Assembly: GCA_000828075.3 (NCBI GenBank)
Contig: JXCB02000033.1
Coordinates: forward strand, 334,607-398,247
Direction of reading: 5' to 3'
DNA length: 63,641 nucleotides
Origin: Tolypothrix campylonemoides VB511288
GTDB taxonomy: Bacteria > Cyanobacteriota > Cyanobacteriia > Cyanobacteriales > Nostocaceae
The translations under genes and the position numbers were made by a program. Positions 46,605 through 57,082 of this stretch are shown piece by piece. Numbering within the stretch: position 1 is the stretch's first letter; every line of letters begins with the position of its first letter. The notes under the pieces are model-generated. The model had not been told where the DNA came from. It made no database searches and saw only the letters and a list, made by a program, of their open reading frames with translations.

Positions 46605-47873
46605 ATGTTTCCAACAGAACCCCCAAATTCTAATAACGGGTTTCGTGCCCTGCTAAAAAACCGTAATTTTATGCTGCTATGGATTGGGCAGTTGGTGTCC
46701 CAGTTAGCAGATAAAGTCTTCTTCGTTTTGATGGTAGCCCTGCTGGAAAACTACCCACCCCTTCCAGGGTTAGCAGAGAACTCCATGTACTCAACTTTGA
46801 TGGTGGCGTTTACAGTACCAGCGGTATTGTTTGGTTCTGCTGGTGGAGTCTTTGTTGACCGCTTCCCAAAAAAGCTAATTATGGTTGGCTCTGATGTGGT
46901 GCGGGGGCTATTAACTTTATGTATTCCTTTTTTGCCACGAGAGTTTCTCATTCTGCTATTACTCACTTTTGCTATTTCGACTGTGACGCAGTTTTTTGCA
47001 CCTGCTGAGCAAGCTGCTATTCCGCTATTGGTGAGAAAAGAGAATTTGATGGCAGCCAATGCGCTCTTTAGCAGCACAATGATGGGAGCTTTAATTGTTG
47101 GTTTTGCTGTGGGGGAGCCGATATTGAGTTGGGCAAAAAACTCGGTAGGAGCAGAATATGGTCAAGAGCTTGTAGTAGCGGCATTATACCTGCTGTCTGC
47201 TGGAATCATGCAACCCATTAGCTTTAGAGACAATAAGATCCATGATAACAGTCAGCCAGTCATCCATCCTTGGACTGATTTTAAAGAGGGTTTGCGTTAT
47301 CTCAAGAAAAACTATCTGGTGTTGAATGCCATGCTGCAACTGACAACTTTGTATTGTGTGTTTGCAGCATTAACAGTATTAGCGATTAGATTAGCAGAAG
47401 AGTTTGGCTTAAAAGAAAAACAATTTGGTTTTTTCTTGGCGGCGGCTGGCGTAGGTATGGTATTGGGAGCGGCAATTTTGGGTCATTGGGGTGAAAAACT
47501 CAACCAAAAGCCTTTACCTCTGATTGGATTTTTGCTCATGGCGCTGGTTTTAGGAGTGTTCAGTTTTACCCACAACTTATTATTCGCTTTTGCCCTGTGT
47601 GCATTGTTGGGTATAGGTGCTGCTTTTATTGGCGTACCGATGCAAACTCTGATTCAACAGCAAACACCACCCACAATGCATGGTAAAGTGTTTGGGTTTC
47701 AAAATCATGCCGTCAACATAGCCCTAAGCGCACCACTTGCGATCACAGGTCCAGTCACTGATGCTTTAGGGTTGCGAATTGTGCTAGTGGGTATGAGTAT
47801 TGTGGTAGTCTTTGTGGGCGTTTGGGCTTGGCACAATACTCGTCGAGTATTGCGAAATGTTATTTTAAAATGA
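46605..47873 (+). CDS. MFS transporter
   Basis: The 422-residue product has about twelve hydrophobic segments and the major facilitator motif A-like loop GGVFVDRFPKKLIM (81-94), repeated in weaker form in the second half (GHWGEKLNQKPL, 286-297). It resembles the enterobactin-exporter-like (EntS-type) branch of drug/siderophore exporters. The substrate is not determinable. It has a central hydrophilic loop near 195-225 as expected. Confidence 0.87.
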   Translation: MFPTEPPNSNNGFRALLKNRNFMLLWIGQLVSQLADKVFFVLMVALLENYPPLPGLAENSMYSTLMVAFTVPAVLFGSAGGVFVDRFPKKLIMVGSDVVRGLLTLCIPFLPREFLILLLLTFAISTVTQFFAPAEQAAIPLLVRKENLMAANALFSSTMMGALIVGFAVGEPILSWAKNSVGAEYGQELVVAALYLLSAGIMQPISFRDNKIHDNSQPVIHPWTDFKEGLRYLKKNYLVLNAMLQLTTLYCVFAALTVLAIRLAEEFGLKEKQFGFFLAAAGVGMVLGAAILGHWGEKLNQKPLPLIGFLLMALVLGVFSFTHNLLFAFALCALLGIGAAFIGVPMQTLIQQQTPPTMHGKVFGFQNHAVNIALSAPLAITGPVTDALGLRIVLVGMSIVVVFVGVWAWHNTRRVLRNVILK

Positions 47874-48003
47874 AGAATTTCTGACTATTCTTCCTTTTTA
47901 TTCAGGAAATACCGTCACTCTTTTATTTAGCTTTTCAATTAAAATGAAGTTTTAATAACTACAAAATTTCAGCATCAACTTAGCCCTTGCGTGAGGTTTG
48001 ACT

Positions 48004-49899
48004 GTGCGATCGCCTACCGAAATTAGTTTCCCACAAACCGAAAACCAAAGCATCTCCAATCTCTCAATCTCGCCAGTCGTGACGCCCAGACGTGCATCTG
48101 GTGGTTTCGCCCTGCTTGATAGCCTCAAGCGCCACGGCGTTGACTATATTTTTGGTTATCCTGGTGGTGCAATTCTGCCGATTTACGACGACTTATACAA
48201 AGTAGAAGCTACTGATGGTGGCATTAAGCACATCTTGGTGCGACACGAACAAGGTGCCGCACACGCCGCCGATGGCTACGCCCGTGCAACGGGAAAGGTA
48301 GGTGTGTGCTTTGGGACTTCTGGTCCTGGGGCGACTAATTTGGTAACGGGCATTGCTACCGCCTATATGGACTCAATCCCGATGGTTATTGTCACGGGAC
48401 AGGTGTCACGGGCGGTGATTGGCACAGATGCATTTCAAGAAACCGATATTTACGGGATTACGCTACCAATTGTCAAGCACTCGTATGTCGTGCGCGATCC
48501 CAGAGATATGGCACGCATTGTTGCCGAAGCCTTCCACATCGCCAGCACAGGACGTCCGGGACCAGTTTTGATTGATGTTCCCAAGGATGTGGCGTTGGAA
48601 GAATTTGACTATGTGCCTGTGGAACCGGGAAAAGTGAAGTTACCGGGGTATCGTCCCACGGTGAAGGGAAATCCACGCCAGATTAACGCAGCGATACAGT
48701 TGATTCGTGAAAGTCGGCGTCCACTGCTGTATGTCGGTGGTGGTGCGATCGCCTCAGGCGCACACGAGGAAATTAAACAACTGGCGGAATTATTCAATAT
48801 CCCCGTCAGCACAACATTCATGGGTATCGGTGCCTTTGATGAACATCATCCCCTCGCTTTGGGAATGTTGGGAATGCACGGCACCGCCTACGCTAACTTT
48901 GCTGTTACAGATTGTGACTTGCTGATTTGTGTTGGTGCAAGATTTGATGACCGTGTGACAGGCAAGTTGGATGAATTCGCCACCCGCGCTAAAGTCATTC
49001 ACATCGACATCGACCCGGCGGAAGTTGGCAAAAACCGCGTTCCTGATGTACCCATCGTCGGCGATGTGCGGAAAGTGTTGCTTGATTTGTTGCGTCGCGT
49101 TCAGCAAGCAGGTACAAAGGATACACGCAACCAAACGCAAGAGTGGCTGAACCTGATCAACCGCTGGAAGGAAGAGTATCCTCTAGAGGTGCCACACCAT
49201 GCTGATAGTATGTCGCCGCAAGAGGTGATTGTAGAAATCGCACGCCAAGCACCCCACGCCTACTACACCACAGATGTAGGTCAACATCAAATGTGGTCGG
49301 CACAATTCCTCAAGAATGGTCCCCGGCGCTGGATTTCCAGTGGTGGTTTGGGAACGATGGGTTTTGGCTTACCAGCAGCGATCGGCGCTAAGGTGGCGTT
49401 CCCCGATGAACAAGTCATCTGTATTAGCGGTGACGCCAGTTTCCAGATGAACTTACAGGAACTGGGAACAGCAGCACAGTATGGCTTAAATGTCAAGACT
49501 GTGATAATCAATAACGGCTGGCAGGGAATGGTGCGCCAGTGGCAAGAAGCCTTCTACGGCGAGCGTTACTCCTGCTCGAATATGGAAGTCGGAATGCCAG
49601 ATATTGAATATTTGGCAAAGGCGTATGGCATCAAAGGCATGGTGATCAAAAGCCGGGAAGAATTGAAAGATGCGATCGCCGAAATGCTAGCACATGATGG
49701 TCCAGTTATCGTCAATGCCTACGTAACCAAAGACGAAAACTGTTACCCAATGGTTGCTCCTGGTAAGAGTAATGCCCAGATGATTGGCTTACCACGCCAG
49801 CCACAGAAAGCTTCACCAGAGCCAGTTTTTTGCAGCAACTGCGGTGCGAAAAACTCACATAATAACAACTTCTGCCCTGAGTGCGGGACTAAGTTGTGA
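48004..49899 (+). CDS. ilvB: Acetolactate synthase large subunit with C-terminal zinc ribbon
   Basis: The product (631 residues from the GTG at 48004) is a thiamine-diphosphate enzyme that makes acetolactate or acetohydroxybutyrate in valine/isoleucine synthesis. Visible motifs are [17 protein letters not shown] near 50, the catalytic-region [18 protein letters not shown] with the conserved Glu, and [14 protein letters not shown] with the ThDP-binding GD...N. The last 23 residues form a zinc ribbon (FCSNCGAKN...FCPECGTKL) not found in usual IlvB. GAGG lies seven bases before the GTG; a TTG six bases earlier is too close to it. The small subunit gene is not nearby. Confidence 0.93.
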   Translation: MRSPTEISFPQTENQSISNLSISPVVTPRRASGGFALLDSLKRHGVDYIFGYPGGAILPIYDDLYKVEATDGGIKHILVRHEQGAAHAADGYARATGKVGVCFGTSGPGATNLVTGIATAYMDSIPMVIVTGQVSRAVIGTDAFQETDIYGITLPIVKHSYVVRDPRDMARIVAEAFHIASTGRPGPVLIDVPKDVALEEFDYVPVEPGKVKLPGYRPTVKGNPRQINAAIQLIRESRRPLLYVGGGAIASGAHEEIKQLAELFNIPVSTTFMGIGAFDEHHPLALGMLGMHGTAYANFAVTDCDLLICVGARFDDRVTGKLDEFATRAKVIHIDIDPAEVGKNRVPDVPIVGDVRKVLLDLLRRVQQAGTKDTRNQTQEWLNLINRWKEEYPLEVPHHADSMSPQEVIVEIARQAPHAYYTTDVGQHQMWSAQFLKNGPRRWISSGGLGTMGFGLPAAIGAKVAFPDEQVICISGDASFQMNLQELGTAAQYGLNVKTVIINNGWQGMVRQWQEAFYGERYSCSNMEVGMPDIEYLAKAYGIKGMVIKSREELKDAIAEMLAHDGPVIVNAYVTKDENCYPMVAPGKSNAQMIGLPRQPQKASPEPVFCSNCGAKNSHNNNFCPECGTKL

Positions 49900-49977
49900 A
49901 GTAATCCGGGTTAATTAATTCATGTGGGGTGGGTATTACCCCATTGGTGTCAACTTAAGCTAAAACCCTTTTAAAAT

Positions 49978-50130
49978 CTCGTTTCCAGGTTCCACCTGGA
50001 AATGCCCTTCTTGCGGCTCTGCCGCTCTTAAGGCAGGCAGAGCCTGCCAATAGGCATTCCCAGCCTGAGGCTGGGAACGAGGCAATATCGCGGTTAAGGA
50101 ATAATAACGTAGGGTGGGCAATGCCCACCC
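49978..50130. repeat. Dispersed inverted repeats downstream of ilvB
   Basis: Two hairpin-forming repeats follow ilvB: one from CTCGTTTCCAGGTTCCACCT to CCTGAGGCTGGGAACGAG (49978-50082) and a shorter GGGTGGGCAATGCCCACCC stem at about 50112-50130. They lie between convergent genes and may act as terminators. Confidence 0.6.
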
Positions 50131-50171
50131 TCATTTGTTTTTGACTGCCCAGCGTCTTGTTGACTCGCTGT

Positions 50172-50723
50172 TTAAGCAGTTGTGTTCACACTTCGCTTCA
50201 TAACGTAGAGCGTATGCGTTTTGTTGCCGAATTGCCTCGGTGGTGTTTTGCGTGTCACCTCGAACCCTATTTTCTTCCAAAAAAGGAACCCTTGCTCGTT
50301 CTCTTCAATAACAGATAGCATCACCTGCTGCGCTCTATGGGCTGATACCCAACGCTCAAAAGCCCTATAAAACTGAGAGCCTAAACCTTTTCTTCGCTGT
50401 TGGAGAGCAAGCATCATTAGCCCCACCCACCAACTGCTGTCATCAGGGTAATGGCGAATTGCTTCAATTAATCCCACCAAGACGTTGTGCGCGTCGAAAA
50501 GACCAAACATAAATTTGTCTTGCAAAGTTTTCCCTTCAGGAACAGCGAGAAATTCCTCACGAGCGGCAGAGGGTGAGGGCGGACGCCCGTCTGTAAGATA
50601 AGCATAGTCCGCGCACTCCTCGTAGAGCCGCTGAACAACTTCTTCATCATTTGGCTCTAGTCGCTTTACTGTGTAGCCAGCAAGTTCCAGCGCAAAACCT
50701 GTAGAACTGTCTATACTCATCAT
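50172..50723 (-). CDS. GNAT-family acetyltransferase
   Basis: The 183-residue product shows the GNAT core: SSWWVGLMMLALQQRRKGLG (about 95-114), with Q/R-x-x-G-x-G acetyl-CoA loop (RRKGLGSQ), and FLFWKKIGFEVTRKTPP for the last strand. It transfers an acetyl group from acetyl-CoA to an unknown amine. It is divergent from another acetyltransferase with a 113-base spacer. Confidence 0.87.
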   Translation of the reverse strand: MMSIDSSTGFALELAGYTVKRLEPNDEEVVQRLYEECADYAYLTDGRPPSPSAAREEFLAVPEGKTLQDKFMFGLFDAHNVLVGLIEAIRHYPDDSSWWVGLMMLALQQRRKGLGSQFYRAFERWVSAHRAQQVMLSVIEENEQGFLFWKKIGFEVTRKTPPRQFGNKTHTLYVMKRSVNTTA

Positions 50724-50836
50724 TTAAGATGATATAATCTAACTTTAGTAATTATAATTATTCTTGCCTAGGGGGTGATACCTATGATGACATTCAGCCA
50801 GCAAGTAACTATCGCTACATCATTAGGAGATTCATC

Positions 50837-51763
50837 ATGGATATTCGCCCCATTCGCCGCGAGGAACTGGAAGTCTTCGCTAATTTCAGTGAGCAAGCTG
50901 ATCTAAACGGGCATTTTCTCAATTATTTGAGAGATATGTGGGATGAAAGCTACGTTCGCCCTGAGTGGTGCTTTGTCGCTGAAGAAGCAGGAGAGTTTTT
51001 CGGGCGTATTGTTTACTGGAGTTTACCATCACTCGGCAAGCCTTTCATCTGTGATTTTTTGGAACTGCCTTGGAACGCCAACTATCTTGAAGTCGGCACA
51101 CAGCTTTTACAAGAAAGCTTGACACAGTTGCACATTCATGATATTGACAGTATGGAGTATCAACTCGATATTCCATCACCCTACTCCACACACCTTGAAA
51201 AACGAATTGATCTGCTGGAAAAGTTTGGATTTTCTCTAAAAAGGGAAACGATCCGCTTTGAGTGGAAAGATACTCAGACTCAGATCACGCCATCAAATCG
51301 GCTGACTTTCCGTTCGCTTAATGAGGTTGGTGAAGATGCTTTCATTCATGCCATGATGCAAGTATCGTCACAAACTCGCGATCGCTCCATTTTGCATGAA
51401 CAGGCTAGACTGGGTTTAGAGCAAGAAGCACTGGAACGCTTTCATAAGTCGAAAGCTTTCAAGTACAAACCGACGTGGTGGCAATTAGCTTACACCCAGG
51501 ACGGTACTCTTGTTGGTTTGATTATGCCAGCGGAGAATGATGGTGGACCTATCATTGCGTGTATTGGTGTAGTCCCTGAATATCGGGGACAAGGCTACGT
51601 TAACGATTTGCTACAGCAAGGAACCCTGACTCTGAAGTCCAACGGTGCTGTACGCATCCGTAGTGATGCTGATGTTAATAATGCAGCGATGGTTCGCGCC
51701 TTTCAACGTGCTGGGTACAGACAGTTTGTCTCTAGAAGAGAATACTGCTATTCGATGAGGTAA
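50837..51763 (+). CDS. GNAT-family acetyltransferase
   Basis: The 308-residue product carries the acetyl-CoA loop EYRGQGYVNDLL near 252-263 in its C-terminal half and an N-terminal half of similar length that looks like a decayed GNAT domain (roughly 1-145). Two-domain acetyltransferases of this size are common. The acceptor is unknown. It is preceded by TTAGGAGATTC, a good ribosome site. Confidence 0.85.
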   Translation: MDIRPIRREELEVFANFSEQADLNGHFLNYLRDMWDESYVRPEWCFVAEEAGEFFGRIVYWSLPSLGKPFICDFLELPWNANYLEVGTQLLQESLTQLHIHDIDSMEYQLDIPSPYSTHLEKRIDLLEKFGFSLKRETIRFEWKDTQTQITPSNRLTFRSLNEVGEDAFIHAMMQVSSQTRDRSILHEQARLGLEQEALERFHKSKAFKYKPTWWQLAYTQDGTLVGLIMPAENDGGPIIACIGVVPEYRGQGYVNDLLQQGTLTLKSNGAVRIRSDADVNNAAMVRAFQRAGYRQFVSRREYCYSMR

Positions 51764-51852
51764 TCAGTTCTGCCCTAAGTACAGGAGTAACTTGTAAAAA
51801 GTGCTGAGTCAGTTCCTGTGACTACTCAGCACTCATGACTCAAAACTCAGGA

Positions 51853-52539
51853 CTAATTAGAAATTGGCACATTATTAAACGCTGCTGTATCTGGCACAAA
51901 CACGTCTAAACTGTTAACACCCTCGGGAATCCTTAACCAAACATAGGCATCAGCTGAGGCATTGGGACGCAAAGAAAATAGACCAACACTACCTGTTGAA
52001 CGTTGCAAGTTAACTGCTTTATAGGTTTCGCTCGTATCAGGATTACGGGCTGTTGTACTACCAACCGATATAATGTCACCGCCACCAATTCCATCCGAAG
52101 CAAGACGACGGATACGCATCTGCACATTCACCACATCACGATTGGCAGTTTCTGGATCTTTAATCCGCTTTACCGAAAGTAACTCCACTTCTGCTTTTTT
52201 ACCAAAAGCAGGCTGTACAAATTCACCAGGTTTAATAGCAGCACTAGTGGTGGCTTTTGATTGTGGCGTTGAAGGTGATACAGTTTCAATGTCAGTTGTG
52301 GGTTGTGCCGTTTTATCTCCAGATGAAGACGTTTCCAGTGGACTAGGCGTGATTTTAGAAGGAGCATTACTGGTTTCTACACTGGAAGTCTTTTGGGTAG
52401 AAGTGGTGGCGCTACTGTTACCAGCATTAGGAACATTCAGCGTTTGTTGCAGGGTGAAAACTTGGTAAGCGGTATAGCCACTGCATAATAAAGCCAAAGT
52501 CGAGAGTAAGACAGCTACACTAGATAGGAATGTACTCAC
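51853..52539 (-). CDS. Membrane-anchored protein with Ser/Thr-rich linker
   Basis: The 228-residue product has one membrane segment near the N-terminus (about 5-28), then a low-complexity Ser/Thr/Pro linker (about 37-98), then a beta-rich domain with VELLSVKRIKDPETANRDVV and later GVNSLDVFVPDTAAFNNVPI. Domain and role are not recognised. A domain of about 120 residues held outside the membrane on a flexible stalk is the natural reading. Confidence 0.65.
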   Translation of the reverse strand: MSTFLSSVAVLLSTLALLCSGYTAYQVFTLQQTLNVPNAGNSSATTSTQKTSSVETSNAPSKITPSPLETSSSGDKTAQPTTDIETVSPSTPQSKATTSAAIKPGEFVQPAFGKKAEVELLSVKRIKDPETANRDVVNVQMRIRRLASDGIGGGDIISVGSTTARNPDTSETYKAVNLQRSTGSVGLFSLRPNASADAYVWLRIPEGVNSLDVFVPDTAAFNNVPISN

Positions 52540-52792
52540 ACCATAACCTCTACGTCGTATTTCTGCATATACAAGTTTGTGAATCTTTCGATTTTGTCAT
52601 GCCATGAGTACATTTGGTGAATGACTTGCATACTAGTTGTCTAAGTTACGAGTGTACTGCGTCAGTCATCATACCGATATACTTTTATCTTCGGAAAGAG
52701 GTTTATGTTTCTTTAACCAAACTTATTATTAACTTCAGGAATATCTGTGAGGAATGAGGTTTTTAAATATACTTATATTCAAAAATCTAGAT

Positions 52793-53593
52793 CTAGTCGC
52801 TTTCGCTGATAGCCAGAATTCTGACCTCATCACCTTGATTTAAAATTTTTCCTGCTTGTGATACGGGTATATTTGTATTCACGCTCAACCTGAAGAAATG
52901 ATTAAAACGGGTTGGCGTTGTCCAAGGTGGTAAAGACTCCTTGCGCTTAGCCACAAATATCTTCTGAAAATTGGTTGTTAATTTCCCTGTCTGAGAATCT
53001 CGTGCGGGAACAATGCAACGCTGACAAGGATTTATGCCTTCAAACAAGACTTCTCCGACTTGAAACTGCACAAAACGCCCAGCTTCAGTAAATAATTGGT
53101 CTTCCCAAAACGGTGGAACTCCACCAATCTCTATATTAGCTCGCATACGAAGTCGCATTTCATCAACACTGACTTCAGGAAACCAGGAAGCGACTTCTTC
53201 AAGTGTGGCTGTGCTAATCACAGTGGGTCCTTTGGCATTAGTATCGTCTGGAAAACCATTTATCGTGTTTTGCACAAATTTAACTGCAAAGCCAAAGTAA
53301 TCACTTAACCAGGCTTCCAGAGAGGTACGCTTGTCATCGACGTGAAAAATCGCTTTGTGATCAGTTGCTTGAATGTGTAACGACAGTGTTTTGAACTCAG
53401 CATCAAACCTTGAACGTAGCAAGTGAACCTTAGCATTGCGCTTTCCATTCACAAAATGACCTTGCTCATCAAATAGAGCAAACTCTCGGTCATGCTGGAG
53501 TGCGCCGCTTTCAAGAATTTTTGCTTGATTGACATCAATTCTGTCGAGAGATTTTATCGGGTAAATAGAAATCGCTGCAAGGTAAGGTGACAT
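52793..53593 (-). CDS. MOSC-domain protein
   Basis: Read from the ATG at 53591-53593 (MSPYLAAISIYPIKSLDRID), the product is 266 residues with the MOSC N-terminal beta barrel and C-terminal MOSC domain (about 120-260), including NPCQRCIVPARDSQTG with the Cys of the family. MOSC proteins handle sulfur or molybdenum-cofactor-bound substrates, for example as amidoxime reductases. An in-frame ATG seven codons upstream begins in an AAAATTC dispersed repeat and is less likely to be the start. Confidence 0.87.
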   Translation of the reverse strand: MSPYLAAISIYPIKSLDRIDVNQAKILESGALQHDREFALFDEQGHFVNGKRNAKVHLLRSRFDAEFKTLSLHIQATDHKAIFHVDDKRTSLEAWLSDYFGFAVKFVQNTINGFPDDTNAKGPTVISTATLEEVASWFPEVSVDEMRLRMRANIEIGGVPPFWEDQLFTEAGRFVQFQVGEVLFEGINPCQRCIVPARDSQTGKLTTNFQKIFVAKRKESLPPWTTPTRFNHFFRLSVNTNIPVSQAGKILNQGDEVRILAISESD

Positions 53594-54123
53594 AAATAAT
53601 TCAAAATTCAAAATTCAAAATTCAAAATTCAATCCGGAAGAAGACTAGTGCTAGCAAGTAGTCTAGTCCCTAGCTATATAGCAATCCTCTGGACATTTAT
53701 GAAAATTGACACCCTTGAGATCCCCGACTTCTCTAAGAAGTCGGGGATCTTGTTTTTCATAAATCCTGCCCGGATTGCTATATGCATTCTTATATGCCTG
53801 ACAGCGTAGTCAAATCGCTTTCACGAAGCTGGCAAAACTCCCAAGTTGGGTTTTAAACGTTACTTAGAATACAAATACCCCACCTTTAGCCCCTCTCCCT
53901 CCGGGTATGTCCTGAGTCCTTACGGACACGCTGCGCGTTAACGCAGTTCCTCCGTAGGAGGCACGGACACGCTACGCGTTCGCCCTTGGCGTGCGCTTGC
54001 GCTTACGCCAGTCGCCTAGGTTGGGAAACCCGCCTGCAGCGCTGGACTCACCGCAAGCGTAGAGGGGTTATTTTGTGATGGTTTTAGAAGATAAATAATA
54101 TCATTTGTCAAGTCATACCTATT
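53594..54123. repeat. Spacer with dispersed repeats and a terminator-like hairpin
   Basis: The 530 bases hold an AAAATTC repeat (about 53597-53630), the GATCCCCGACTT hairpin listed separately, and from about 53880 to 54060 a longer dispersed repeat (GGACACGCTACGCGTTCGCC words and GGGAAACCCGCCTGCAGCGC). No gene is visible. Confidence 0.6.
53718..53757 (+). terminator. GATCCCCGACTT hairpin followed by T-run
   Basis: AGATCCCCGACTTCT and its complement AGAAGTCGGGGATCT make a strong stem, followed by TGTTTTTC. An almost identical copy is at 61400-61440, so it is a dispersed repeat that can also serve as a terminator for plus-strand transcripts. Confidence 0.55.
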
Positions 54124-54681
54124 TTACTTGTACAAGCTGCGATACTCCCAAGGCTTGACAAATTTAGCATCACTCCAAACTCCTCGCCGACTCTCTCTTG
54201 CTTGGGTTTCGGCTTGTTGAATGATGTCTTTACTGGGACACTTGTTTAAATAAGAACGGTAAACAAGCGCTAACCCCTCTCTGACTAATACTTCTTGGAT
54301 AAAAGTCCCATCAGACAAACGGACTTCAGCCACTTTGCGCCCGTAGCGATCGCTGTCAACAATATTCAATTTAACGCGATCGCCTCCTTGTTTCACGAGT
54401 TGCTGTACTCGTTCTTGCGCCTTCGCACCCCAATCAAATTGATCGCGCACCAGGGAACTTTTACTTTGCTTTTCCTTTTTGGTATGCGCGATTTCCGGTG
54501 CATCTACACATGCAAAACGGACATTGAAATTCTCTCCTTTAGAGTCTTTCACCGTGAGAGTATCGCCATCACTAACTCTTTCGACTAAGTCACCAGAGGG
54601 AAAAATTCGATCACAGCCGATTAAACCAAAAATGAGGATAGCTGCACAAAGCCAAACAGGCACCTGTTGAGTGAGTTTCAC
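54124..54681 (-). CDS. Thermonuclease-like lipoprotein
   Basis: The 185-residue product begins with a lipoprotein signal ending in LIGC (Cys23), then a staphylococcal-nuclease fold (about 30-175). Active-site features are VRFACVDAPEIAH near 54-66 with an Arg, the acidic DAPE motif, and DRYGRKVAEV near 111-120 with the second Arg. It should cleave DNA or RNA with calcium outside the cytoplasm. The size is normal for the family. Confidence 0.88.
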   Translation of the reverse strand: MKLTQQVPVWLCAAILIFGLIGCDRIFPSGDLVERVSDGDTLTVKDSKGENFNVRFACVDAPEIAHTKKEKQSKSSLVRDQFDWGAKAQERVQQLVKQGGDRVKLNIVDSDRYGRKVAEVRLSDGTFIQEVLVREGLALVYRSYLNKCPSKDIIQQAETQARESRRGVWSDAKFVKPWEYRSLYK

Positions 54682-55762
54682 AATTTTAAATCACTATATT
54701 TTCTGTCCAATGATATAGCAGGGGACTAGGGACTGGGGACTGGGGACTGGGTCAAAAGTCTTTTTGTGTCTAGGTTGTATCATCTGTTGATGTCCTAACC
54801 ACCTTGGCTGTTGCTATAATAGCAAACCAAAGGAAGTTGGGGTTAAAACAGTGAACAGTACCAGCCGCAGTGACGGCAGCGGGCTGGTGTGGTTGTACTA
54901 ACACCAACGCTTTCTGTGCTCTTGGTGTGGTGTTTGCCTCAACGATGAAACTGATAACTGATAACTGATAACTGATAACTGATAACTGATAACTGGTAAC
55001 TGGTAACTGATAACTGATAACTGTTAAACAATTCTCGCCTCATGATTTGCCTATTATCAAGTAATATCATGTCCGGATAAACACTTATAAAAAACGAATA
55101 ACCTCACCCGCCTACGGCACCCTCTCCTTTTTAAGGAGAGGGTTGGGGTGAGGTAAAGCAGGAATTATAAGTAATTAAACGGACATGACATGATATAACA
55201 GAAAAAATTAAGCCAACATCTAAAAAATACCCCGAACTCGTCGGGGTATGCGGTGCTTTCTTGTATGCAGCGTATTCCAGTGTTGTATTGTATTTTGATT
55301 TGAATCAAGCAATTTCACACCATCCCAAAGGCGTAAAATTTTAATTTGTCACAATTTACTTAGCAGTTTTCTTTGAAAGGCTGGGGGAAAAATAAGGAGT
55401 AGGCAAAAAGCTGGAATTGTTCACTACACCCCAGACTCAACTTCCGACAAACAGCTTTAATAATTCTTTAATTAATAATTCTTTAATAATTAATAATTGT
55501 CAAATACAAAAACCCCGACTTAGCCGGGGTCTACGGTGTTTGCCAAAACAGGTTTCCTGTGACGTTTATATTTTCCTCTGAAAACAAGCGATCGCACGCC
55601 CACCAAAAGATATAAAGCGGAATTTTGTGATGTTGTATACATGCTATTGAGACTCATTTGAGTCAAAGCGCAAATTTGCTTAACATCTTGCGACATTCTT
55701 AACTACTTGTAGCTAAGATCAAACAACGTCGCTCATCAAGTGCAACTTGAATGCTCATGAGC
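54682..55762. repeat. Long gene-free stretch with repeats and hairpins
   Basis: Over a kilobase without a gene. It holds ACTGGGG units near 54725-54750, a run of about ten ATAACTG heptanucleotides at 54951-55024, a long inverted repeat CCTCACCC...GGGTGAGG around 55104-55156 and two related stems: ATACCCCGAACTCGTCGGGG at 55227-55249 and ACCCCGACTTAGCCGGGGT at 55512-55530. Confidence 0.7.
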
Positions 55763-56860
55763 TTAGTGAGCCAGAAATTCTTCCAAGGTTGGTATATCCA
55801 CCCAATTTGATGTATCGTTAGATTCATGGGACAAATCCATCAATAACTGTGAATAAACCCCTTCTCGCAATGATGGAACTATCTCCTGCTTGCGTTCAAT
55901 TCCTTGCACCCATTGGTCTATAACTCTAATAAACGCAGAAATACGACCATCGGAGTAATTTTTGGGAAACAATAAGCGATTCGGAATTTCTATTTCGGTC
56001 AGCGGTTTTCCTGGTTGAGAACCCCAAACACGGAAGCCATGTATGTAATCTTTTTGATTTTCACTTCCTAATACTAAAGTACCGCGATCGCCATAAACTT
56101 CTATCCAATGAGTACGGGATGCATGAACTACAGCACTGATGGAAACTTGGCAAGGTGTCCCATCCGCCAACTCTAACATCAATAGACACGTGTCATCCGT
56201 TTCCACTGGCTTTAATTCTCCCGTGTTCGGGTCGCTTCGCTGGGGAATAGCGGTACTGAAATGGGCGTTTAATTTGCGTACAGGACCAAACAGCCAGTGA
56301 ATATAATCAAAAGTGTGAGAACCCAAAGACCCCAATGCACCGCCTCCCTGGTCTTTGCGAGAATACCAGTTCCAAGGGCGGAAAGCATCAGCACGAGAAG
56401 AACCTAACCAATCTATTTTGATGAAGCGCTTTGAACCCACATAACCTTCTGACAACAATTCAGAAAATAATTGCCATCCGGGTACAAAGCGAAATTCAAA
56501 GTCTACAGCGGCGATCGCACCTGTTTGTTGCGCTAACTGATAGAGTTTTTTCGCTTCGGCTGCATTCATGGTTGTGGGTTTTTCTAGTAAAACGTGTTTC
56601 CCAGCTTGCAGCACTGTTTTTGCCATTTCATAATGTAAAAATGGCGGTGTGGAAATGCTCACTGCTTGTACTTCTTGTAGTCCGACAATATCTGCAATCG
56701 TGTTACAGACGTGGGGAATATTGTAGGATTGGGCGATGGCTTTGGCTTTATCTAAATCTCGGTTATAAACAGCAATGACCTCTGTGTGAGGATAAGCCTG
56801 AAATCCGGGAATGTGGACTTTCTGACCAAATCCCGTACCAACAACTGCAACGCCAATCAC
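55763..56860 (-). CDS. Gfo/Idh/MocA-family oxidoreductase
   Basis: The 365-residue product has an N-terminal Rossmann fold (IGVAVVGTGFGQKVHIPGFQ) and the EKP motif in LLEKPTTMNAAEAKKLY near 91-107, with a C-terminal alpha/beta domain containing GALGSLGSHTFDYIHWLFGP near 176-195 that supplies the catalytic His. It is an NAD(P)-dependent sugar-type dehydrogenase of unknown substrate. It is not closely similar to the oxidoreductase at 8317. Confidence 0.9.
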   Translation of the reverse strand: MIGVAVVGTGFGQKVHIPGFQAYPHTEVIAVYNRDLDKAKAIAQSYNIPHVCNTIADIVGLQEVQAVSISTPPFLHYEMAKTVLQAGKHVLLEKPTTMNAAEAKKLYQLAQQTGAIAAVDFEFRFVPGWQLFSELLSEGYVGSKRFIKIDWLGSSRADAFRPWNWYSRKDQGGGALGSLGSHTFDYIHWLFGPVRKLNAHFSTAIPQRSDPNTGELKPVETDDTCLLMLELADGTPCQVSISAVVHASRTHWIEVYGDRGTLVLGSENQKDYIHGFRVWGSQPGKPLTEIEIPNRLLFPKNYSDGRISAFIRVIDQWVQGIERKQEIVPSLREGVYSQLLMDLSHESNDTSNWVDIPTLEEFLAH

Positions 56861-57082
56861 AGCTAAATTAATTCCTTATAATGTGAGTGTCTAAATTATA
56901 CCAGTTTTGAGTGAACCAAAATTAGACTTCTTGCAAAAGTCAAAAAAAAGAATAATGAACCACAGATGGACACGGATGGAATCAAAGAGATCTAAGAGGT
57001 CTAACGACTTTATCCAAACGAGAAGCGTTATATAATTTAAAATTGCTATATTTGCTACATTTGTTGTATGTAGTTTACAGTA

